Translations under genes and position numbers: made by a program
The notes under the pieces: model-generated
What the model was told of the DNA's origin: nothing
Databases searched by the model: none
What the model saw: the letters and a program-made list of their open reading frames with translations, nothing else
Part shown: positions 36,102 through 44,421 of the stretch, one piece after another
How the letters are laid out: every line of letters starts with the position of its first letter
How positions within the stretch are numbered: position 1 is the stretch's first letter
Assembly (NCBI RefSeq): GCF_001270965.1
Contig: NZ_LGIA01000161.1
Coordinates: 1 to 64,000 of the forward strand
Length of the DNA stretch: 64,000 nt
Origin: Sunxiuqinia dokdonensis
GTDB taxonomy: Bacteria > Bacteroidota > Bacteroidia > Bacteroidales > Prolixibacteraceae
Reading direction: 5' to 3'

Positions 36102-37326
36102 TCCGATATATCCTTTGACCAAAGAAAAAGAAAGCCAATCGACCTGGCAATTTTTAATGAACGAGCTCAAGCCCAGGGGAAAATGGCTCACACCTTTCAA
36201 TCTGATTTCCATTCCGATTATTCTGGTTGGACTGGCCTTAATTGTCATCCGTTTTACCGAAGGGCTGGGAGCTGTTTCCAACATCAACCAAGAAGTTCCG
36301 TGGGGACTGTGGAAAGGTTTTAATGTGGTAACCGGCGTGGCCTTTGCGGGCGGCGCGTATGTGCTCACTTTCATTGTTTATATTTTGAAGGTTGAAAAGT
36401 ACCACTCCATTGTTCGCGTCACGGTACTGAACGGCTTTCTGGCGTACATGTTTTACGCCGGTGCGCTGGTGCTCGATCTGGGTAAACCCTGGAACATCTT
36501 CAACCCAATCATCGGCAATAACTTTGGAGCCAGCTCGGTGTTATTTCTGGTGGCTTGGCACTTCTTGCTGTACATTATTGCTCAGCTGATTGAATTCTCG
36601 CCGGCTGTGGCCGAATGGCTGGGAGCACGGCGCGCCCACAAAATCTTGTCGGGACTGACACTGGGAGCGGTTATTTTTGGCATCACGCTGTCAACCTTGC
36701 ACCAATCGGGTTTGGGTGCCTTGTTCCTCATGGCCAGCGAAAAGATCCATCCGCTGTGGTACAATGAGTTTATTCCGCTGCTGTTCCTTGTGTCCAGCGT
36801 TTTTGCCGGTTTGTCAATGGTTATTTTTGAAGGCTCCATCAGCCAGCGCGTGTTCTTCCGGAAGATCAGCGAGAAAAACCGCCAGGCGCGCAACAGCATG
36901 GTTCAAAGCTTATCGAAGATTTGTGCTTTTGGCATGTTCGCCTACCTCTTTATGCAGTTTTTGGTATTCATTCACGGACAACACTGGGACTTGCTCAACA
37001 CCTCGATGGGCTACTGGTTCTTGCTCGAAATGATCGGTTTTGTCGCACTTCCTATGGCCTTGTACTTCTATGCATCGCGCACATCCAACCTCACACTGAG
37101 CCGGGTGGCCGCAGTCATCACAATCGTCGGGATTATTCTGAACCGGCTCAATGTTTCAATTATCGCTTTCCGCTGGGATGCCGCCGTTCGCTACGTTCCT
37201 TCCTGGATGGAGGTGGTTGTTGCCATCACCATCATACTCGTTCAAATTTGGATTTTCAGGTGGGTCATCAGCCGCATGCCGGTGCTGGACGAACCACCCA
37301 AATGGGCTAAAAATACCAGTCATTAA
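36094..37326 (+). CDS. NrfD/PsrC-type membrane subunit (HybB-like quinone oxidoreductase subunit)
   Basis: Polytopic protein with about ten hydrophobic helices that in relatives exchanges electrons between quinone and the periplasmic ferredoxin subunit. HybB-like marks: EVPWGLWKGFNVVTGVAFAG, LDLGKPWNIFNPI, STLHQSGLGALFLM and the last helices with NRLNVSIIAFRWDAAVRYVP. ATG 36094 is the right start: it overlaps the ferredoxin stop, and the longer in-frame reading runs back through the ferredoxin gene. Role inferred from the partner: quinol oxidation or quinone reduction. Confidence 0.92.
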   Translation: MTSPIYPLTKEKESQSTWQFLMNELKPRGKWLTPFNLISIPIILVGLALIVIRFTEGLGAVSNINQEVPWGLWKGFNVVTGVAFAGGAYVLTFIVYILKVEKYHSIVRVTVLNGFLAYMFYAGALVLDLGKPWNIFNPIIGNNFGASSVLFLVAWHFLLYIIAQLIEFSPAVAEWLGARRAHKILSGLTLGAVIFGITLSTLHQSGLGALFLMASEKIHPLWYNEFIPLLFLVSSVFAGLSMVIFEGSISQRVFFRKISEKNRQARNSMVQSLSKICAFGMFAYLFMQFLVFIHGQHWDLLNTSMGYWFLLEMIGFVALPMALYFYASRTSNLTLSRVAAVITIVGIILNRLNVSIIAFRWDAAVRYVPSWMEVVVAITIILVQIWIFRWVISRMPVLDEPPKWAKNTSH

Positions 37327-37372
37327 ACCTGTTGTTCCTTGCAATCAAGGATCAACCTAAAAATAAATTGTT

Positions 37373-38083
37373 ATGGACGGATTTACATACACCAATATTT
37401 TTGAAACCAAAGGAATCGAATATTTGGCGATCATTGCCTTCTTTTTGATTATGGTTCCTTTCTGGATGTTACTGACGCGAAAGTCGAAACAATCCATGCA
37501 AACCCAACTGGCTGGCGGACTCATCACAGCCCAATCGCTACGCATTCCGCAGGGAATCTTTTTCAGCAAATTCCACAGCTGGGCTTACCTCGAAAAAACC
37601 GGAAAAGCCCGGGTTGGACTGGACGATTTGCTGCTCCACCTGACCGGCGAAGTCAGTATCAGCCACCTGCGTGAGCCAGGCGAAAAAGTACAAAAGGGCG
37701 AGCTATTAACCCAAATCAACCATGATGGGAAAAGCCTTAAGATTTTTGCTCCCATCTCGGGCGAAATTGTGCGAACCAACGAACAGTTGGTGGATGAACC
37801 TGAACTGATGAAGGCCGACCCCTACCAGCAAGGATGGATGTACGTCATTCAGCCGTCGAACTGGAAAGCCGACACCAACACCCATTTTCTGGCCGAAGAT
37901 GCCAGCAAGTGGGCAGCCCAGGAGTTGGATCGTTTCAAGGATTTTCTGTCGGCTTCGGTGATGAAGCATCTGGCTAATCCAAACCAAGTTGTTCTGCAGG
38001 ATGGTGGCGAATTGATTGACCAGCCACTGGCCGAACTGCCGGAAGAAGTTTGGGAAGATTTCCAACAGACCTTTCTGAGTTAA
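37373..38083 (+). CDS. Membrane-anchored glycine-cleavage-H-like protein
   Basis: 236 residues: one N-terminal helix (~17-35, IEYLAIIAFFLIMVPFWMLL) followed by RKSK, placing the rest in the cytoplasm. The H-like domain starts FHSWAYLEKTGKARVGLDDL and has DGKSLKIFAPISGE (Lys120) and DPYQQGWMYVIQP, parallel to the fusion protein at 33522. The C-terminal module is VVLQDGGELIDQPLAELPEE and VWEDFQQTFL, again matching. No gcvP, gcvT or lipoate ligase gene lies nearby, so glycine cleavage is unlikely. It is the last gene before a terminator-like hairpin. Confidence 0.8.
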   Translation: MDGFTYTNIFETKGIEYLAIIAFFLIMVPFWMLLTRKSKQSMQTQLAGGLITAQSLRIPQGIFFSKFHSWAYLEKTGKARVGLDDLLLHLTGEVSISHLREPGEKVQKGELLTQINHDGKSLKIFAPISGEIVRTNEQLVDEPELMKADPYQQGWMYVIQPSNWKADTNTHFLAEDASKWAAQELDRFKDFLSASVMKHLANPNQVVLQDGGELIDQPLAELPEEVWEDFQQTFLS

Positions 38084-38102
38084 ATCGTTGAGCTTGTAGT
38101 TT

Positions 38103-38156
38103 AATTCCGGCTGGCAAAACTTTGGCATGAAAGGTCAAAGCAGGCCGGCCGGAATT
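38103..38156 (+). terminator. Hairpin after the redox cluster
   Basis: AATTCCGGCTGGC (38103-38115) pairs with GCCGGCCGGAATT (38144-38156) with one G-U pair; loop of 28. The following TGTTGTTCC is a weak T tract, so it could be a terminator or an attenuator before the kinase gene. Confidence 0.5.
38112..38127 (+). promoter_or_regulatory. Candidate sigma-54 promoter before the kinase/regulator pair
   Basis: TGGCAAAACTTTGGCA has GG and GC with the ten-base spacing required at -24/-12, compared with TGGCACGNNNNTTGCA. One key T is G. It lies in the loop of the hairpin, 168 bases before the kinase ATG, and the regulator downstream is a sigma-54 activator. Confidence 0.35.
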
Positions 38157-38295
38157 TGTTGTTCCCACTGCGAAGTTCTATACACCCTTAGGGCTTAAAA
38201 CCGGACAGATGTTATAAAACAAAACCATCATTTGAATCCGATTTCAATTATAAAAATTAACTTCGTCCGTAGTAACTAACTTTTTGCCTGTCACC

Positions 38296-39966
38296 ATGCC
38301 TTGGTATAAGAGAATAAAAAAGAAAAACCGCATTGGAACGCCCATTGTCAACGGCTATGTCAAGTTCCGGTCGTCCATCTACGGGCGTGTTATTTTTGTC
38401 ATCACCATCGCTTCGCTTGTGCTGTTTGTCTCCTTTGGAATCATTTTCCGGTCGGTGAATGAGAACTACATGAAATCGGTGATTAGCGAAAACGGCAACA
38501 ACATTGGCTACCTGGTTGAAGGAGCATTGTACGATGCCATGCTGAAAAACGATCAGGCCTCACTGCAACGAACCCTGGACTTGATCAACTCGATGTCGGG
38601 CATCGACAATGTGAGCATGTATGATAACAACAACAACCTGGCGTACACCTCCATTTCAGCCCACTCATCCAATCACAGCGACCCGGACTGTGCCAGCTGT
38701 CACGAGGATTTTGAGCAGATGTTTTCGCGCGAAGAAAAATCCTACCGGATTATCGAAGCCAAAAGCGAATGTATCATGAATCCGGATAACGACAGCATCC
38801 GCAACCTGATGATCAAGTCGCCCATTCTGAATAATCCTTCGTGCTACACAGCCGCCTGCCATGCCCATAGTCCCGACGAAAAAGTGCTGGGTTCATTGAT
38901 CATTAAAATGCCGCTTGAAAAACTGGACAGTGCCTTACAGGAATCAACCACCGACTTCTTTTTGATGGCTGCCCTGATGACGGTTTTGCTCATTGGCTTT
39001 TTAGTGCTTTTCACCAACAAAAAAATTAAAAATCCGCTCAACGAAATCATTCTGGCTGCCGAGGCGGTTGCCAAAGGTGATAAAAACACCCGACTCAGAA
39101 TCAAACCGAACCAACTTTCCGACATGCGTATGGTTTCCTACGCTTTCAACGAAATGTTGGACAATTTGCATACGGCTACCCTCGAACTTCAAAACTGGTC
39201 GCAACAGCTCGAATACAAGGTGCAGAAGAAATCGGAAGAGCTGGGACAGGCCCAGAATGAATTGATTAATATTGAGCGGATCGCATCGCTTGGTAAATTG
39301 TCGCTGTCGGTAGCGCACGAAATTAACAATCCCCTATCGGGCATTTTGGTTTATACGAAGTTGATCCATAAACAGCTGAGTAAACCTGATCTGGAGCCGG
39401 AGAAGGTTGAAGTGATGCTGAAGCATTTGAAATTGATTGAAAGCGAAACCAAACGTTGCGGCGACATTGTGAAAGGCTTGCTGGATTTCTCGAAAAAAGA
39501 CCAGGAAGGATTTGAGCCGAAGCATCTGCATGAAATTTTGCACGACACTGCCGAGCTGATGTCGCACCCGATGAAAATTGCCAACATCCACTTTTTATGC
39601 GACTTTTCAGCAAAAAGAGATTTGATTTCGTGTAGTCCCAACCAAATCAAACAAGCCTGCATTGCCCTGTTGGTGAATGCATCGGAGGCAGTGACCGAAA
39701 ATGGCGAAATTACCTTCCGCACACTAAATTCCGAGGATGAACACGTTCGGATTGAAGTGATTGACAATGGAGTGGGGATTGATGAAGCGGATCTGCCCTA
39801 CGTTTTCGAACCATTCTTTTCGACCAAGGAAAAGGCCAGCGGAATTGGACTGGGCTTGTCCATTGTACATGGCATCGTTCAAAATCACAAAGGAAAGATC
39901 GAAGCAAAGTCAGAACAGGGAGCCGGCACGACCATGGCTATCACCCTGCCGCTAATAAAAACATGA
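38296..39966 (+). CDS. Membrane histidine kinase with haem-c type periplasmic sensor domain
   Basis: Two-component sensor. After a basic N-terminus and helix (~33-53) comes a periplasmic region with two haem-attachment motifs: CASCH (Cys132, Cys135, His136) and CYTAACH (Cys183, Cys188, His189; CX4CH spacing). The latter is followed by AHSPDEKVLGSLIIKMPL. A second helix (~219-239) leads to HAMP (NKKIKNPLNEIILAAEAVAK), a coiled coil, the phospho-acceptor His341 in SLSVAHEINNPLSGILVYTK, and an ATPase domain (LLVNASEAV, DNGVGI, GIGLGLSIVHGIV). Start ATG at 38296 rather than the upstream TTG. It should sense redox state or a haem ligand. Its partner is the sigma-54 regulator 33 bases on. Confidence 0.9.
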   Translation: MPWYKRIKKKNRIGTPIVNGYVKFRSSIYGRVIFVITIASLVLFVSFGIIFRSVNENYMKSVISENGNNIGYLVEGALYDAMLKNDQASLQRTLDLINSMSGIDNVSMYDNNNNLAYTSISAHSSNHSDPDCASCHEDFEQMFSREEKSYRIIEAKSECIMNPDNDSIRNLMIKSPILNNPSCYTAACHAHSPDEKVLGSLIIKMPLEKLDSALQESTTDFFLMAALMTVLLIGFLVLFTNKKIKNPLNEIILAAEAVAKGDKNTRLRIKPNQLSDMRMVSYAFNEMLDNLHTATLELQNWSQQLEYKVQKKSEELGQAQNELINIERIASLGKLSLSVAHEINNPLSGILVYTKLIHKQLSKPDLEPEKVEVMLKHLKLIESETKRCGDIVKGLLDFSKKDQEGFEPKHLHEILHDTAELMSHPMKIANIHFLCDFSAKRDLISCSPNQIKQACIALLVNASEAVTENGEITFRTLNSEDEHVRIEVIDNGVGIDEADLPYVFEPFFSTKEKASGIGLGLSIVHGIVQNHKGKIEAKSEQGAGTTMAITLPLIKT

Positions 39967-39999
39967 AATAATTTATACGGAACTTAATGAAAATGAGCC

Positions 40000-41340
40000 A
40001 TGACAAAGAAAATCTCCATATTAGTTGTTGACGATGAACGATCGGTTCGGGATTCCTTGTTCAATTGGTTTATCGAAGACGGTTACCATGTTGATTGTGC
40101 CGAAGATGCCAAAAAAGCTTTATCTATTCTCGAAGCTGAAAGTTTCGACATTGTGCTGGCCGATATCAAGATGCCCGGAATGGATGGCTTGGAAATGCTG
40201 AAACGCATTAAAACCATTCAGAAAGATGCCATTGTAATTATGATGACGGCTTTTGCAACAGTCGAAACGGCCGTTCAGGCGCTGAAGGATGGGGCATTCG
40301 ATTATGTCACCAAACCTTTTGATCCGGATGACCTGTCGCACCTGATTCGCAATGCGTCGAAACAAATTTCGCTGATGGACGAAAACGAAGTGCTGAAGGA
40401 TAAAGTAGTTTCGTTGGAAAATGTGGAAGATCTGATTGGCGAAAGCGAAGCCATGATGCAGGTGCTTCGCGAAGTTGAAAGCGTGGCCCAGTCCAACGCT
40501 TCGGTGATTATTACCGGCGAAAGTGGAACCGGCAAGGAGCTGGTGGCGCGCGCCATTCATGCCAACTCGCCCCGCCGCTACTTTCCGCTGGTGAGTGTGC
40601 ATTGCGGCGCTTTGTCCGAAAGCTTGCTCGAAAGCGAACTGTTTGGCCACGAAAAAGGCGCCTTTACCGGTGCGGTGTATAATCGCAAAGGTCGGTTCGA
40701 AATGGCCGATAGCGGAACCATTTTCCTCGACGAAATTGCGACCATCTCCTCCAAAATGCAGGTGGAGCTATTGCGGGTGCTCGAAAGCAAAAGTTTTGTT
40801 CGGGTTGGCGGAAACAAGGAAATCAAATCCGACTTTCGGGTGATCTGCGCCACCAACCGCGACCTCAAGGCAATGGTCGACAACGGCGTGTTTCGCGAAG
40901 ACCTCTACTATCGGCTCAATGTGGTGAACATCCAGGTGCCGCCCCTGCGTGAACGTACCGAAGATATTCCGCTGCTGGTCGACTACTTCATAAAAAAATA
41001 CTGCACCACCATGAACCGGCCCATCATGACGATCGATCCGGCAGCCTTAAAAAGGTTGGAAGAGTTTCCGTTCCCGGGAAACATCCGCGAATTGGAAAAC
41101 ATGATCGAACGGGCCATTGTGGTTGGAAACGGCAAAAAAATCACCTTGAAAGATCTGCCGATTGAAAAGTCGGAAGCCATGCCGGCCTTTGAAAGCCTGG
41201 ATGAGCTGGAAAAACATCACGTGCTGCAAATTTTGAATAAATACAACTGGAACATTTCAGCTTCGGCCAAAGCGCTCAAAGTTGACCGTGTTACCCTGTA
41301 CAACAAGATCAAAAAATACCAGTTGAAGCAAACGAAATAA
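40000..41340 (+). CDS. NtrC-type sigma-54-dependent response regulator
   Basis: Activates sigma-54 RNA polymerase when phosphorylated by the kinase upstream. Receiver: VVDDERSVRDSLF, phosphorylation Asp in VLADIKMPGMDG, Lys in DYVTKPF. AAA+ domain: Walker A GESGTGKELVARAIHA, the GAFTGA loop in EKGAFTGAVYNRKGRF (contact with sigma-54), Walker B GTIFLDEI, sensor NVVNIQVPPLRERTEDIPLL. A Fis-type HTH closes the protein (WNISASAKALKVDRVTLYNK). 446 residues. Gene order suggests it controls the redox cluster at 33.5-38.1 kb and itself. Confidence 0.95.
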   Translation: MTKKISILVVDDERSVRDSLFNWFIEDGYHVDCAEDAKKALSILEAESFDIVLADIKMPGMDGLEMLKRIKTIQKDAIVIMMTAFATVETAVQALKDGAFDYVTKPFDPDDLSHLIRNASKQISLMDENEVLKDKVVSLENVEDLIGESEAMMQVLREVESVAQSNASVIITGESGTGKELVARAIHANSPRRYFPLVSVHCGALSESLLESELFGHEKGAFTGAVYNRKGRFEMADSGTIFLDEIATISSKMQVELLRVLESKSFVRVGGNKEIKSDFRVICATNRDLKAMVDNGVFREDLYYRLNVVNIQVPPLRERTEDIPLLVDYFIKKYCTTMNRPIMTIDPAALKRLEEFPFPGNIRELENMIERAIVVGNGKKITLKDLPIEKSEAMPAFESLDELEKHHVLQILNKYNWNISASAKALKVDRVTLYNKIKKYQLKQTK

Positions 41341-41388
41341 ACCGGAAAACTTGATCGCACCCGAACCATTCATTAAACCGCGTCGCGC

Positions 41389-41916
41389 ATGAAGCCGGAA
41401 AACATCACCTTAATCTCATTTGGATATTTCGAGAAACGATTTCTCGGTGAGATCATGTACGATGTGGAACGCGAATTCCGGGTTCCGGTGGTGATCGAGG
41501 AGGGCCATCTTGACCTGAGCGAATATTTTGATCCCGCACGTCGGCAATACAATGGCAACCTCCTGTTGCGCGATATTGACAAGCAGTTTGCTTCGGACCG
41601 GGTGAAAACCCTGGCGCTATTCAATGTCGACCTCTACATTCCTATTCTGACCTTTATTTTTGGACAGGCATTTTTAAACGGGCGCTGTGGCATTGCTTCG
41701 GCCTACCGGCTGTATAACGAACGCTACGGACTTAAGCCCGATGAACGTGTGTTTATTGACCGCCTGTGCAAGGAAGTTATTCACGAGTTGGGGCACGCCT
41801 TCGGACTGATTCACTGCCCAAACCCCACTTGTGTCATGCGATCCAGCACCTACGTGGAAGATATTGACCAAAAAAGCTGGTCGTTTTGCGCGAAATGTAA
41901 AAAAGAGTTGGGGTAA
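41389..41916 (+). CDS. amzA: Archaemetzincin-type zinc metalloprotease
   Basis: Small soluble metalloprotease with two zinc sites. The signature reads HELGHAFGLIHCPNPTCVM, the metzincin zinc site with the archaemetzincin cysteine pair, followed by SSTYVEDIDQKSWSFCAKCK, so four Cys can bind a second zinc. At 175 residues it has the family's usual length and no signal peptide. Physiological substrates are unknown. It follows the response regulator by 48 bases on the same strand and might be cotranscribed. Confidence 0.92.
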   Translation: MKPENITLISFGYFEKRFLGEIMYDVEREFRVPVVIEEGHLDLSEYFDPARRQYNGNLLLRDIDKQFASDRVKTLALFNVDLYIPILTFIFGQAFLNGRCGIASAYRLYNERYGLKPDERVFIDRLCKEVIHELGHAFGLIHCPNPTCVMRSSTYVEDIDQKSWSFCAKCKKELG

Positions 41917-41965
41917 AGAATCTCAGCTTTCGGGATTTTATCTGTCTTTTCTAATCATTCTGATC

Positions 41966-42928
41966 TTATTCTACTGGTTGAACAGTGAAGCCTTGATCTC
42001 TTAAAAGATTGATCACTCCTTTTTCACCAGGCAAATGGCCAACTCCAACGGCGATCATCGTTGGTTGTTGCTCGATTGCAGATACAATCCGTTCTATCCA
42101 AAAGATATTTCTAGCGGTGCACATGTTGTAATAAATCTCCTCCGCTTTTTTGTCTTTCAAAAGTTTCGGATGGGTACTCCACTGACCAGTTGAATTTAGA
42201 TCCTGTGCATAATAGGCCTCCTGCCCTTTTTTTGTAATTGCTATTAGCGAGTCCTTTTCCAGATCAACCAAAGCTCGTATTACTTCTTTTGCTTGAACTT
42301 GCAAGTCATCCGAAGAAAACAGAATGCTCCAATCCCTTAGTCCCAGCCGGTCCATTTCTTCCTCCGAATCCAGTTCAACAATTGGATAAGATCTGAATTT
42401 GGCAATTTTCAATATTCTCGAATCGATGTTTCTGCTGAAATCTACCATGCGCAAATACGGATTTACTTCCGCCCATTTAAGGGATTCGTTTCGGGTAATT
42501 CCCATTTGCAGATTGATTAAAAGATGGAAAGGAGCTGAGTTTATTTTCTCAGAATCAACTTTCGCATAACGCGAAAGCAAAGTGTCCAAAACGGCGATCT
42601 CATCTTCATTCAACAAATCACGATACGAAAATTGGGGCGACAAATACTTATTTACGGGTTTGATTAAATCCAGTCTTCCCGGTGTTGCCGGGTCAGATTC
42701 AACAGCCAGTTGCTTTACCGAATCAAGAACTTCAAAAAAATGAGGAACCTGGTTCAAAAAGTCACCACTCATCCCATGGTTTGTGCCAAACAAGTACGAT
42801 GGTTCTTGTAGTCCGTTTCCAGTTATCCGCCACAATAAACCTCCGTCAGTGTTCTTATCACTGCCGCAACAACAAAATATAATCAGCGTCAGCAGGCCAA
42901 ATATTGATTTCAAAAAAGGAAAATTCAT
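41966..42928 (-). CDS. TraB/GumN family lipoprotein
   Basis: Envelope protein of the TraB/GumN family (erythromycin-esterase/EreA-like fold; some eukaryotic relatives are metalloproteases). Lipobox: LLTLIIFCCCGSDK. Motifs: PSYLFGTNHGMSGDF at the start of the domain, LAVESDP, and the C-terminal MIAVGVGHLPGEKGVINLLR ending GFTVQPVE. ATG 42928 is used; the TTG before it is less likely. It starts 12 bases after the thioredoxin-like gene stop and is probably cotranscribed with it. Confidence 0.88.
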   Translation of the reverse strand: MNFPFLKSIFGLLTLIIFCCCGSDKNTDGGLLWRITGNGLQEPSYLFGTNHGMSGDFLNQVPHFFEVLDSVKQLAVESDPATPGRLDLIKPVNKYLSPQFSYRDLLNEDEIAVLDTLLSRYAKVDSEKINSAPFHLLINLQMGITRNESLKWAEVNPYLRMVDFSRNIDSRILKIAKFRSYPIVELDSEEEMDRLGLRDWSILFSSDDLQVQAKEVIRALVDLEKDSLIAITKKGQEAYYAQDLNSTGQWSTHPKLLKDKKAEEIYYNMCTARNIFWIERIVSAIEQQPTMIAVGVGHLPGEKGVINLLRDQGFTVQPVE

Positions 42929-42939
42929 AATCAAGGCTT

Positions 42940-44229
42940 TTACATATCGGAAAGAACGGTATTATGAGCCGCCTTTTCAATTTTAACAAACCGGATAAGC
43001 TTTTTGTCCTGTCTTAGTATTAGTCCATTCTTCTTGAAATGATTAAGCCAAACATTAACATCCTGATTTTCTTCATCTTTAATCGCGATATTTAAATCGA
43101 AAAGGGTAGGTTCTTCGAGCTTGCTTTCGACAGGCATACCGATCTTATCCTCTATGCTTTTGAGAATGGCTGACACACTAATACCAGATCCGCTGAGAAT
43201 ATAATCTTTGTAACTGTACTGAAACGTCTGACTTTGGACGTTGCCGCTTGACTCGTTGCAAGCTTCGTTGTTTGTGTCGATTGAATCTAAAATAAGAATT
43301 TCGACCTCCTTTTCGATGATCTTTGTTTCCAATCCAAAAACACTGTTTAATTGGTTAATTAAGATCGTTTGATAATTGCCCAATAGACTTGAACATGAAA
43401 AATTCATTTTGTAGAGGTGATTTGGCAAATGCGAGTCCAAATAGCTCAAGTCGCTATCATATGAAAAACGAGATATTGGAATATTGTTGTAGGCGTACTG
43501 ATAAATTTGCAATGCGTTTTTTCCGGCGATTATACACCCATTGATTGTTTCAAGCGTGTCATAATACATTCCCGCTGAATATCCATTTATAATCTTCACG
43601 GGAGTGTCCATGTTCGTGGTTGTTTCAATATAGTTTCGTTCACCAAGCTCATGTCTTTGCAATTCGAATGTTATCAATGAGCTTTTGTTTTCATTCCGTC
43701 CCAATTCAGAGGGAACAAAATTCTTTTTTGCTGGCAGATTAACTGGATTATCGTTGTTTAATTCACTCAAGATTTGTTCGGTTACATAACCTGGATAAGT
43801 TTCAGCCTGAATGATTCCTTTTTTGTCGATAAGAATGGTATGTGGAATACCCGTATGAGGGAATATTTTTGACAAATTCTTTTCGCTGTCATAGATAAAG
43901 TCGAATGGATAATCATTTTTAGAAATAAAATCAATTGTCTTTTCAAAGTTGTCACTTGAAACGCAAACGATTTTTAATGAATTTGGAAATTTGCTTTTCA
44001 AAGCATTTAAATGACTCATCCCTTCAATACAGGGACCACACCAGGTTTCCCAAAATTCAATGATCGTAATTTTGCCACTGGTTTGCTCAAGGAAGTTAAA
44101 ACCGGTGCAAGCACCATCTTTAATCTGCTGCAGCTCAATTGAACCAAGTTTTTCGTTGATATTATTTTCTTGTGCGTAGGTTGTAATAAAGAAGAAAAGT
44201 AGTGCGAACAATGTTGTTGTTACTTTCAT
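42940..44229 (-). CDS. Periplasmic thioredoxin-like protein with C-terminal DUF3738-like domain
   Basis: Exported redoxin: signal peptide (TTTLFALLFFFITTYAQ), then a TlpA/ResA-type thioredoxin fold at ~30-160 with EFWETWCGPCIEGMSHL (CGPC active site) and GIPHTILIDKKGII (cis-Pro). The C-terminal half (~200-425) resembles DUF3738/TIGR03435 proteins: alternating strands ending SGISVSAILKSIEDKIGMPV and VNVWLNHFKKNGLILRQDKK. Codon usage is visibly richer in A and T than in neighbouring genes, which may mean recent acquisition. It is the first gene of a pair with the TraB/GumN lipoprotein. Confidence 0.82.
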   Translation of the reverse strand: MKVTTTLFALLFFFITTYAQENNINEKLGSIELQQIKDGACTGFNFLEQTSGKITIIEFWETWCGPCIEGMSHLNALKSKFPNSLKIVCVSSDNFEKTIDFISKNDYPFDFIYDSEKNLSKIFPHTGIPHTILIDKKGIIQAETYPGYVTEQILSELNNDNPVNLPAKKNFVPSELGRNENKSSLITFELQRHELGERNYIETTTNMDTPVKIINGYSAGMYYDTLETINGCIIAGKNALQIYQYAYNNIPISRFSYDSDLSYLDSHLPNHLYKMNFSCSSLLGNYQTILINQLNSVFGLETKIIEKEVEILILDSIDTNNEACNESSGNVQSQTFQYSYKDYILSGSGISVSAILKSIEDKIGMPVESKLEEPTLFDLNIAIKDEENQDVNVWLNHFKKNGLILRQDKKLIRFVKIEKAAHNTVLSDM

Positions 44230-44421
44230 GTTGTTCAGGTTAGTTTTCGTTTAAGGCTGTCTATAAGTTTTTAGTAGTTATCCTATCATCCAGATAAACT
44301 GTTGTTAAATGTAGAAATAATAATCAGTAACACAATACTGTCACGGCGAGCAATTGTCAGCGGTTTTTTAAGCTCACCTGAACACTTCCGCTCATTCGGC
44401 GCGGATACCGGAAATTCCGTC

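Noticed and set aside
37373-38083. True glycine cleavage H protein
   Set aside because: Membrane anchor, extra tail, shifted lysine and no gcvT/gcvP nearby argue against glycine cleavage.
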